From contig JAQGOG010000016.1 of NCBI GenBank assembly GCA_028293765.1, positions 45,971-109,970 on the forward strand: a stretch of DNA of 64,000 bases, read 5' to 3'. A program made the translations under genes and the position numbers. This document shows, piece after piece, positions 51,726-59,209 of this stretch. The first letter of the stretch is position 1, and each line of letters opens with the position of its first letter. This DNA comes from Gammaproteobacteria bacterium. GTDB taxonomy: Bacteria; Pseudomonadota; Gammaproteobacteria; Steroidobacterales; Steroidobacteraceae. The notes below the pieces were generated by a model, which saw only the letters and a list, made by a program, of their open reading frames with translations, was not told the DNA's origin and did no database searches.

Positions 51726-54104
51726 TCATCGAACTGCCGAGGCGCGAGTGCGCGCCAGGCTCACTACATCCTCCGCATGAATCCGTATGGCGGCACCCGT
51801 TGGACAGGCGTTCACGCAGGCTGGCCCGGACTTCAGGTCCTTGCACATGTCGCACTTCACGGCGGTCTTCGCTGCTTCGGTCGGGCCGCGGCGCAGCAAG
51901 CGCTCCAGCAGGCCGACCCGCGGCGGCACTTCAGCCATCTGGATTACGCCGTAGGGGCAACTTTCCTCGCAGTTGCCGCAGCCGATGCACGTCTCGTCGA
52001 TGAACACCTCTCCATCAGGAAGCCGGTGGATCGCGTTCGGCGGACAGTCGCGCATGCAGTGCGGGTGCTCGCAGTGCCGGCAGGAAGTTGGCAGATGTAA
52101 CGAGTAGAAGGACGGGCCGGCGCGGCGATCCAGGCGCGACACGCCTTCATGAGTTTGCGCGCACGCCGTTTCGCACTGATCGCAGCCGACACACAGCAGC
52201 TCATCGATGACGAGAACGTTGGTCGCCTCGCCGACGCCGTTGGACATGAGGAAGGACAGCACGTCCCCGGCACCCGGTTGCGCCTTCATTCGTGCGTAGG
52301 CAGCGAGCTGCTGCTCCTGCTCGACCTGCACTTTTCTTTGCAGTGCCTCGTCGGACGACAGCAGCTTCCTGAAGCTCGCGTAGTCGATGCTCAGCGCCTC
52401 CGCCGCCACCGTGGCGCGTGCGGTCACGGTGCGCGCCCGCACGGCCGGCGTGCAACCCGCGACGTCGACAAAATTGCCCGCCGCGCAGTACGCAACCGGG
52501 GCCTCACCTGCGCTCGTCGCGCGCGAGAGCGTTACCGAGCCACTGCGTAACAGATACAACCGGTCGATCGGGTCTCCCTGTTTAAACAGGGTGTCGCCGG
52601 ATGCAATGGAATGAATCTGCGCACACGTGGACAGTTCATGGATCGTCTCGGCGCGCGCCCGCGGCAGCAGCATCAGACGCAGCGCTCGCAGGACGAACAC
52701 CCGGTCGATGTAGCTGCGCACGGAGGGCTCGATTCGCGCCAGCTTCTTTATCGTGCCATGCGGAGTCTCGAGCAGGAGGCAGTCCGGACCCGCGACGGCG
52801 CCGATTTCATGCGGCCGACCGGAGATGAGGCTCATCTCGCCAAACAGCTGACCCTCCCGCAGCAGCATCGGCTCGCCCGCGTCGGTCTCGAGTTGCACTT
52901 GCCCCTGCAGGACGTGGAAAACACTGGAGGCATATTCCCCACGTGCGAAGATCCGGCGGCCTTTGCGGACGGGGACGACCTTGCTCGCGAGCACGAGCTC
53001 CCGTAGCGCTAGCGGCTTGAGCTTCGCGAAAGTGGGCACGCTATCCTGAATCAGGCTCAGCGCGGCGTCGACTTCGCGACCGTCCAGCAGCGGCCTCAGC
53101 TTCGCTTCGAGAACCGGGTGGTCGGCGGGGTCGATCGGATTGCCGCTCAAGTGCTCGATCACCTCATAGCCCTGGTTCATCGCCTGCTTGATCAGCGGAC
53201 AACCGGCGAGCGCGCCGATGATGAACAGCCCCGGAACGCTCGACTCGTAGCGGTGCGAGAGATCGGGCAGCGAGTCCGGCCGCTCGTCGGCGAAGCGCAC
53301 GCCCACGGACTCGACGAAGCGGCGGGGTGCTATCGCACCCAGGCGCGCGATGACGCGGTGACAATCCACGACACGCTCGACCTCGGGTGGGCGCAGAACG
53401 ATCTGGTAGGGAAGGGAGGACCCGTCGGGGCTACGTCGAATGAGGTTGACTTCGGTGCGGAAGACGCACTCGAGCTTGCCGGCGTCGAGCGCGCGCCTGA
53501 GCCGCGTGACGTTGGAATCCTTGGCACGCGGAAAATCGCCACGGCGGTTCACCAGGATCACTCGGTTCTGGACCGCGAGCGCCAGCGCGTTCTCAATGGC
53601 GGCATCGCCGGCACCGACGATGACTATCGTTTCGCCCTGATGAGCGTCCGCGCTCTCCAGCCCCGTCTGCACGCACGGAAACTCATCTCCAGGCACCGCG
53701 AGCCGCCGCGGATTGCCCTGCACTCCCAACGCGAGAATGACGTTGCGCGCGCGCACGGCGCCGCCCGCTTTCAGCGCCAGGCTGAACTCACCCTGTCGGC
53801 CGGTAATGGCCGTAACTTCGGCCTCATAGCGGATCTGCGCGTTGGTCTTGCGGATGCCTTCTTCCCACGCCTGAAGAACGGCCTCCCTGCGGCCGGCCGC
53901 GAAGGCAATGTCGCTACGAAGCGGCAGCAGGCCGGGCTCCGACATCACGTGCTTGCGGTGCTGATACTGCTGAATCGTATTTGCGTGCTTGGCCGCGGAC
54001 TCGAGCACGACGTGCGTGAGCTTGCGCTGGGCGGCGCGGGCCGCCGCGCTCAGGCCAGCCGGCCCACCGCCGAGTATGGCAACATCGAATTCAAAATCAC
54101 TCAT
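51726..54104 (-). CDS. FAD/NAD(P) oxidoreductase - tandem cNMP-binding - 4x[4Fe-4S] protein
   Basis: A 792-residue cytoplasmic protein. Residues 1-310 form a thioredoxin-reductase-like flavoprotein (AILGGGPAGLSAA for FAD, IVIVGAGDAAIENALALA for NAD(P)). Two cyclic-nucleotide-binding domains follow (about 365-475, LREGQLFGEMSLISGRPHE; about 480-600, FKQGDPIDRLYLLRSGSVTL). The C-terminal part (about 635-792) holds four ferredoxin clusters of the DmsB/HybA type: CVGCDQCETACAQ, CRHCEHPHCMRDCP, CIGCGNCEESCPYG and CDMCKDL...CVNACPTG. It would move electrons from a reduced nucleotide through FAD and Fe-S to the membrane protein encoded 22 nt downstream, or the reverse. The cNMP domains suggest allosteric control. 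First gene of the conduit operon. Confidence 0.88.
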   Translation of the reverse strand: MSDFEFDVAILGGGPAGLSAAARAAQRKLTHVVLESAAKHANTIQQYQHRKHVMSEPGLLPLRSDIAFAAGRREAVLQAWEEGIRKTNAQIRYEAEVTAITGRQGEFSLALKAGGAVRARNVILALGVQGNPRRLAVPGDEFPCVQTGLESADAHQGETIVIVGAGDAAIENALALAVQNRVILVNRRGDFPRAKDSNVTRLRRALDAGKLECVFRTEVNLIRRSPDGSSLPYQIVLRPPEVERVVDCHRVIARLGAIAPRRFVESVGVRFADERPDSLPDLSHRYESSVPGLFIIGALAGCPLIKQAMNQGYEVIEHLSGNPIDPADHPVLEAKLRPLLDGREVDAALSLIQDSVPTFAKLKPLALRELVLASKVVPVRKGRRIFARGEYASSVFHVLQGQVQLETDAGEPMLLREGQLFGEMSLISGRPHEIGAVAGPDCLLLETPHGTIKKLARIEPSVRSYIDRVFVLRALRLMLLPRARAETIHELSTCAQIHSIASGDTLFKQGDPIDRLYLLRSGSVTLSRATSAGEAPVAYCAAGNFVDVAGCTPAVRARTVTARATVAAEALSIDYASFRKLLSSDEALQRKVQVEQEQQLAAYARMKAQPGAGDVLSFLMSNGVGEATNVLVIDELLCVGCDQCETACAQTHEGVSRLDRRAGPSFYSLHLPTSCRHCEHPHCMRDCPPNAIHRLPDGEVFIDETCIGCGNCEESCPYGVIQMAEVPPRVGLLERLLRRGPTEAAKTAVKCDMCKDLKSGPACVNACPTGAAIRIHAEDVVSLARTRASAVR

Positions 54105-54420
54105 TAGGGTTCCGATACCTCCTGGGTTGTTTGGAAGCGCGCCGAATGCGCGGCTGGCCGGTGCAGCGGTACGGAGGCGCAGAGCTGGCGACCCAGTACA
54201 ATGCGTCGGTGCGCATCATGACTTATGTTCACGGGAATGTTCCAGATGTATCTATCTGGCGACGTCCACGAATGTTTGGAGTAGGGTTAACCCTACTGGC
54301 CGCCGGCACTGCGCGCGGGGAGGGTGTTGTACCGGCACTCGCATTGCGCCGCTCCTCGCAACGGCATGAACGACGGCCCGTGGTATAACACCTGTGTTCC
54401 GGCAACGGATGGGCAACACA
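54105..54420. promoter_or_regulatory. Divergent promoter region of the conduit operon with an 18-bp palindrome
   Basis: A 316-nt gap between divergent genes. At 54280-54297 the perfect palindrome agtagggttaaccctact is present, 176 nt before the oxidoreductase start. Each half contains the GTAGGGTT core found at 41455 and, on the other strand, at 19488. It is the best candidate operator for the conduit operon. I could not assign -35/-10 elements reliably. Confidence 0.55.
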
Positions 54421-54906
54421 ATGCGGTCTCCAATGCGTCGACTAGCCTCCCGAGTGTATGAATCCTGCGTATGGCGGGTTGCGTTGGCGGTTTTCGCAAC
54501 CGCTCCCGGTGTCGCGGCGGCGGCGCTCGGCGGCAATGTGTCGTCCGTCGAAGCCGACAGGGCCCACATGAAGGCGCAGTTGGTCAGGAGCGAGGCCGCG
54601 CTCTTTACGGTCCATCAGCTGCAGACCGCGAACGGCACGACGGTCCGCGAGCTGGTGTCGGCGGCCGGGGTGGTGTTTGCAGTGACCTGGAAAGGACCTT
54701 TCCTGCCGGACCTGCGGCAGACACTGGGGACGTATTTTCCGAGTTATGAGGCGGCGCCGCGCGCGGGAAACTCCGGCCACTCCCATTTCGCCGTACAGCG
54801 AGCCGATCTCGTCGTGCTGTCCCGCGGGCACCTGCGTGCGTACTCCGGTTTGGCCTATGTCCCCAGCCTGGTGCCGACCGGGCTGACGATCGATCAACTG
54901 CAGTAG
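54421..54906 (+). CDS. DUF2844-like exported protein
   Basis: A 161-residue protein with a signal peptide (WRVALAVFATAPGVAAAA), then ALGGNVSSVEADRAHMKAQL and, near the C-terminus, GHSHFAVQRADLVVLSRGHLRAYSGLAYVPSLVPTG. This is the DUF2844 pattern, a family of unknown function that commonly precedes a DUF3443 gene. Here the DUF3443 gene starts 7 nt later, so the pair is intact. I start at the ATG at 54421; a GTG at 54394 is possible but adds nine residues that do not help the signal. Confidence 0.65.
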   Translation: MRSPMRRLASRVYESCVWRVALAVFATAPGVAAAALGGNVSSVEADRAHMKAQLVRSEAALFTVHQLQTANGTTVRELVSAAGVVFAVTWKGPFLPDLRQTLGTYFPSYEAAPRAGNSGHSHFAVQRADLVVLSRGHLRAYSGLAYVPSLVPTGLTIDQLQ

Positions 54907-54913
54907 TCCAATC

Positions 54914-56134
54914 ATGAGACGCAATACGAGCTGGATCTGGTGCGCGCTACTGGTCGTGACGGGCGGATGCGGAGGCGGGTCTGGAGGAGGAGGCGGCTCT
55001 CCGACGCCCACCCCGACGGCCGCGAACGTCGCGTCGGTTATCGTGGATCTCGGGCCCGCTGCCGCGGTTGGCGTGGTGAATACTCCCTATGTGAGCGTTA
55101 CGATCTGCGTGCCCGGCACGAGCAACTGTCAGACGATCGATCATGTCACTGTGGATACCGGCTCGAGCGGACTGCGTGTGATCGCCTCCGTGCTGGCAGC
55201 AAATCTCACTCTCCCCGCGGCGCCGGATTCGACCGGCCAGCCGCTTGCCGAATGCATCGCGTTTGCGGATGGCTACAGCTGGGGGGCTGTCAGGACCGCC
55301 GACATCGAGATCGCTGGCGAGCGGGCCGGCAGCGTCCCCATTCAGGTGATAGGCGACCCTGCATTTCCCGGCGTCCCCGCGGACTGCTCGAGCGCGGGTC
55401 CGGCGGAGAACACGGTGGCGGCTTTCGGTGCGAATGGCATCCTGGGTGTCAGCGTGTTCCGGGAGGACTGTGGCAGCGGGTGCGCGGCGACGGCGATTGC
55501 CGGTGCCTACTACAGCTGCCCCGTTTCCGGCTGCGTGGCGACGGCGGCGACACTTGCGCAGCAGGTTCAGAATCCCGTGGCGCATTTTGCAACGGACAAC
55601 AACGGGGTGGTTCTGCAGCTGCCGTCCATTGGCTCAGCCGGCGCGGCCAACGTGACAGGCGCGCTGGTTTTCGGGATCGATACCCAGAGCAACAATGGCC
55701 TCGGCACCGCGACCGTCCTGACGGTCGACTCCAATAATGGCAATCTGACGACGCTCTACAACAATCAGTCGCTCACGAGCAGCTTCATCGACTCGGGATC
55801 CAATGGCCTCTTCTTTCCCGATGGCGGCATCCCCGTATGCACGAGCACGGCAGCGTCAGGTTTTTATTGCCCCGCGACCGTGCAGACGCGGGCCGCGACT
55901 TTCCAGAGCACGACGATGGTCACGAAAGACGCGACTTTCAACATCGCCAACGCTGACGCGCTACTTAACAACAACCCCGCGTTCGTGGCCTTCAACAACC
56001 TCGGCGGGACGGTTCCCGCTACGCTGTCCGGCAGCTTCGACTGGGGCCTGCCGTTCTTCTACGGCCGCAGCGTTTTCGTTGCGATCGAAGGCCATGCGAC
56101 GGCCGCGGGTCCGGGGCCCTTCATCGCCTTTTGA
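54914..56134 (+). CDS. DUF3443-like lipoprotein with aspartic-protease-like motifs
   Basis: A 406-residue lipoprotein: lipobox VVTGGC followed by a Gly-rich linker. The mature protein has two Asp motifs in the arrangement of pepsin-like folds, VDTGSSGLRV (about 82-91) and FIDSGSNGLFF (about 290-300), and ends with SFDWGLPFFYGRSVFVAIEG. The DUF3443 family is poorly characterised; the DTG/DSG pair suggests a retropepsin-like fold, perhaps a periplasmic protease. It pairs with the DUF2844 gene. Activity is inferred, not shown. Confidence 0.75.
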   Translation: MRRNTSWIWCALLVVTGGCGGGSGGGGGSPTPTPTAANVASVIVDLGPAAAVGVVNTPYVSVTICVPGTSNCQTIDHVTVDTGSSGLRVIASVLAANLTLPAAPDSTGQPLAECIAFADGYSWGAVRTADIEIAGERAGSVPIQVIGDPAFPGVPADCSSAGPAENTVAAFGANGILGVSVFREDCGSGCAATAIAGAYYSCPVSGCVATAATLAQQVQNPVAHFATDNNGVVLQLPSIGSAGAANVTGALVFGIDTQSNNGLGTATVLTVDSNNGNLTTLYNNQSLTSSFIDSGSNGLFFPDGGIPVCTSTAASGFYCPATVQTRAATFQSTTMVTKDATFNIANADALLNNNPAFVAFNNLGGTVPATLSGSFDWGLPFFYGRSVFVAIEGHATAAGPGPFIAF

Positions 56135-56137
56135 CCG

Positions 56138-56752
56138 CTATTTAGCGCCGTTCAGCAGGCCCACGAGCTGGCCCAGCGCGGCGCGCCTGTCCTCCCAGAT
56201 CTCGTAGCCGGAATCAGGATCGTCGGCGCTCCTGAGGACGGCGAGGTGGCGGGCGGCGGCGATGAATCGCAGCGTCGCGAGGTCGGTTCGATAGACATTT
56301 GGTATAGCGGAGCGCACCGGGGGCGCATGTACCGGAATGCCGATTCCCGCAGCGTGCGCCGAGTGCCCTTGCAGAGGCATCTCGATGCGCCGGTCGTCGG
56401 CCGCGAGAATCAGAGTATCGGATGCGGAGTTCGACTCGGTGCGCGCGGCACCCTCCTGCCCGTGCGCGTCGAGGGTCGTCCAGAAGTAAGCGATTACGAC
56501 GTACTCGGTCTTTCCCGACCGGTTCACCGCCGCCGCGGCTAATGTCACGTAATCGCGCATATGGGCCGCGAGATTGGGCCGCGCGTGAGCGAACACCAGG
56601 GGCCGTCCGACCACGCTTATCGTTGCCGCCGTGTTCGGGTCCAGATACTCCTGCGGACTGTCCACGCTGGGCAATGCCGTACACGCACTCAGTGCGCATT
56701 GCATGCCGGCCAGGATGACGGCTCGAGCCGCGAGCCGGGCAATGTTTATCAC
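56138..56752 (-). CDS. Small lipoprotein, unknown function
   Basis: A 204-residue protein with a lipoprotein signal (ILAGMQCALSAC, Cys at the lipobox). The rest is a compact beta-rich domain (TISVVGRPLVFAHARPNLAAHMRDYVTLAAAAVNRSGKTEYVVIAYFWTT) with no family I recognise. It ends 3 nt before the DUF3443 stop on the other strand, so the genes converge. It is downstream of the barrel gene with a 3-nt gap, so it belongs to the minus-strand cytochrome unit and may be an outer-membrane accessory of it. Confidence 0.6.
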   Translation of the reverse strand: MINIARLAARAVILAGMQCALSACTALPSVDSPQEYLDPNTAATISVVGRPLVFAHARPNLAAHMRDYVTLAAAAVNRSGKTEYVVIAYFWTTLDAHGQEGAARTESNSASDTLILAADDRRIEMPLQGHSAHAAGIGIPVHAPPVRSAIPNVYRTDLATLRFIAAARHLAVLRSADDPDSGYEIWEDRRAALGQLVGLLNGAK

Positions 56753-56755
56753 GGA

Positions 56756-59209
56756 CTAAAAACCGATGCGATAGGCGAGACTCACATAGTATCGCTTCGT
56801 GCCCTGACTCTGCAGCAGCGCGTCGCGCTTGCCGATCTGGCCGCCGACCTCGAACTGCAGCAGCTTGCGATTGCGCTGATAGTCGAGCAGGACGGACGGT
56901 ATGAAGGTGAGCTCCGTACTGTTATCCGTGATGAGGTTGCGCCGGTCGACCGTCAGGCGCGGTCCGACGCGCCAGGCGCTGGTCAACGGGAAGCGGCTGC
57001 TGGCGCTGACACCGGCGATCTTGCCGATCTCGGTATTAGCGTAGGTTGCCGTGAGGACGCTGAAGTCGCCGTTGCGCCAGAGGCTCGAGCTGTAGAGCTG
57101 CGCTTGATAAGTGAGCTGCAGACCGCTGGATGGCTGCGCGTCCACTCCACCGGAGCCGATGGTGGCCCCGAGTTCCGTCGCGGATACAGTGGTGGAAAAC
57201 TGGAAGCGCTGCCCGAGTGGCCGGGTCGCCGTAACGCTGTAGTCGGTTGTGATTGGCGTCCGATCGCGCGCCCACTGGAATATCTCCCGCACCGTAAAGA
57301 CCTGTTCCAACTCCGCCAAGGTCGTGGCGGGTTGCCCGATGAGTGCATTACGCGTTGTCAGAACGGGTGAATTGCGCCGTTCCGCATCGAAACTCATGCT
57401 CCAGCGGGCGGGCAGCTGTACGGTACCGAGGAGGGAGGCCGCATTGAGCGAATGGAAGAAGATGTCGTAGTCGACGACCCCGACCAGCGACGCCCTCGAG
57501 GCGAGATATCGAGTCTCGATGCCCACCGCCTGCCTGTCGCGCAGGCCATCGAACTGTTGCAGGGCGCCGAACACGCTTGCGTCCCAGCGCGCCCCGGCGG
57601 GAGCGTAGGAGAGCGCAACGGTCTCGAATCGCCGTGCCGTCTGCGGTCCCGCGCTCGTCTGCTCCACCGGGTAGCCTGCCGTCACATTGATGCCCCAGGA
57701 GGCCCGCCACTGATAGGAGACGAACAGGCCGTCAAAAGTGCCCAGTACGCCGTCCTGATTGCGCGCCTGACGCCCGACGCGCGCCAGCACGCCGAGCGAA
57801 CGGTCGACCAGCTCGATCGATGCGATACTCACCCGCTTCTGATCGCCGCTGCTGTCCTGCACGAAGCTCTTCGCATAGCCGGCACTCAGGCGCGCCAGCC
57901 AGGCCACATTGTCACCATTGCGTCGGGCCAACAAATCCACATCGTTGAACAGCGCATCCTGCGTCGTCCTCTGCACCGAATTGGGAATCGGAGTGCTGCC
58001 AGGGGGGACATTCCCGACGAGTGTGCCGTTGTCCACGCGTGTGCCGTCATAACGGAAGAGCTGCGCTACGCCGCCGGTTATACGCCAACCCGCAGACGAC
58101 TCACTTCCCTGGCCACCGGCCTGTGTCTTGGCGGAAGCAGCGCGCAGAATGCGCAAGCGCAAGGCGACGCGTTCGGCTGCGTCGCCATGAGGATAACGGC
58201 GCAGATACTCTTCATACTCCGCCTTGGCGTGCGCGAGTTGCCCGGAGCGTTCGCGTGCAAGACCGAGAAGCTCCTGGACGTGCACGCGTTCAGGGAATTC
58301 AGGCTGGCGCTGCAGTTTCGTCAGCAGGCCGATCGCCGTTGAATAGTCGCGTGCCGACAGCGCCGCACGCACTTGCGCCAGCATCGATTTGACGGTCGCG
58401 GGATCCAACGGCGGATCGCTTCCTATACGCTCCACAGAAGGCAGCGGAGCCGCTGAGACCGCATTCGGGTCGCTGGTGACGGCATCGTCGCCTATCGCCA
58501 GCCAGGCCCGGGGATAGTCCCGCAGGGCCTCATTCATCAGCCGCTCGGCCTCGACCCTGCGCTCGATGGGCCCGATGCGCAATCGATACCATTTCTGGCC
58601 GTCGACCACTGCCTCGGAGACGAAAGCGGGGGCCCGCAACCGCTCGTGGGCAAGCTGCACGGCTTGCGGGTCGTACGGCTTGGGTTGCGACTCCAGGTTG
58701 ATCGCGTAGTTGTTGACCGAATCCGTCGGCTGGCTCAAGAGGATCTTACCGCGACCGCGGGCGCGGTCGATCAGCCGCATGCGCAGGCCGCGCGGGTCCA
58801 CGCCCTGGGCGAGCACGAAGCGCTCGCTTTTCTTGAAATCGAACACGAGGGTGATCTGGCCCGGCACATCGCCATCCACGCGAATGGCGGACACGATGCC
58901 GCCGCCTCCCGAGACCGGCGGCAATTCACCCGCAATCTGACTCCCCGGGCTCAGGCCACAGTCCGGCAGGGGCTGCAGCTGGACACGCACCTCGCTTCCC
59001 TCGCTTGCAGGCAGGTGCGTGATATACCGTACCGAGCAGTTGAACTGTACCGTCAGGTCCACCTGGTCTTCGTGGTCCGTTACCTCGACGACGTCCACGA
59101 AGCGCGCCGGCCCCGACGCTCCGATCTGCGCGAAAGCGGTACTCGCCAGCAGTGTACCCAGTGAGGCAAGTGTTGAGAGCGGGATGCTCCTAATGCTTGA
59201 ACGTCGCAT
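56756..59209 (-). CDS. AMIN/SPOR/TPR-type protein with C-terminal outer-membrane barrel
   Basis: An 817-residue exported protein (signal IRSIPLSTLASLGTLLASTAFA). The N-terminal part resembles AMIN-type domains (VEVTDHEDQVDLTVQFNCSV), which bind peptidoglycan or guide envelope machines. A SPOR-like segment (VDGQKWYRLRIGPIERRVEAERLMNEAL) and a TPR stretch (about 275-365) follow. From about 375 the sequence is amphipathic beta-strand to the terminal YYVSLAYRIGF, a barrel C-terminus. Its start codon lies 20 nt inside the end of the 52-haem cytochrome gene, so the two are co-translated. A role as the outer-membrane conduit or secretion partner of that cytochrome is a reasonable inference. Confidence 0.72.
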   Translation of the reverse strand: MRRSSIRSIPLSTLASLGTLLASTAFAQIGASGPARFVDVVEVTDHEDQVDLTVQFNCSVRYITHLPASEGSEVRVQLQPLPDCGLSPGSQIAGELPPVSGGGGIVSAIRVDGDVPGQITLVFDFKKSERFVLAQGVDPRGLRMRLIDRARGRGKILLSQPTDSVNNYAINLESQPKPYDPQAVQLAHERLRAPAFVSEAVVDGQKWYRLRIGPIERRVEAERLMNEALRDYPRAWLAIGDDAVTSDPNAVSAAPLPSVERIGSDPPLDPATVKSMLAQVRAALSARDYSTAIGLLTKLQRQPEFPERVHVQELLGLARERSGQLAHAKAEYEEYLRRYPHGDAAERVALRLRILRAASAKTQAGGQGSESSAGWRITGGVAQLFRYDGTRVDNGTLVGNVPPGSTPIPNSVQRTTQDALFNDVDLLARRNGDNVAWLARLSAGYAKSFVQDSSGDQKRVSIASIELVDRSLGVLARVGRQARNQDGVLGTFDGLFVSYQWRASWGINVTAGYPVEQTSAGPQTARRFETVALSYAPAGARWDASVFGALQQFDGLRDRQAVGIETRYLASRASLVGVVDYDIFFHSLNAASLLGTVQLPARWSMSFDAERRNSPVLTTRNALIGQPATTLAELEQVFTVREIFQWARDRTPITTDYSVTATRPLGQRFQFSTTVSATELGATIGSGGVDAQPSSGLQLTYQAQLYSSSLWRNGDFSVLTATYANTEIGKIAGVSASSRFPLTSAWRVGPRLTVDRRNLITDNSTELTFIPSVLLDYQRNRKLLQFEVGGQIGKRDALLQSQGTKRYYVSLAYRIGF

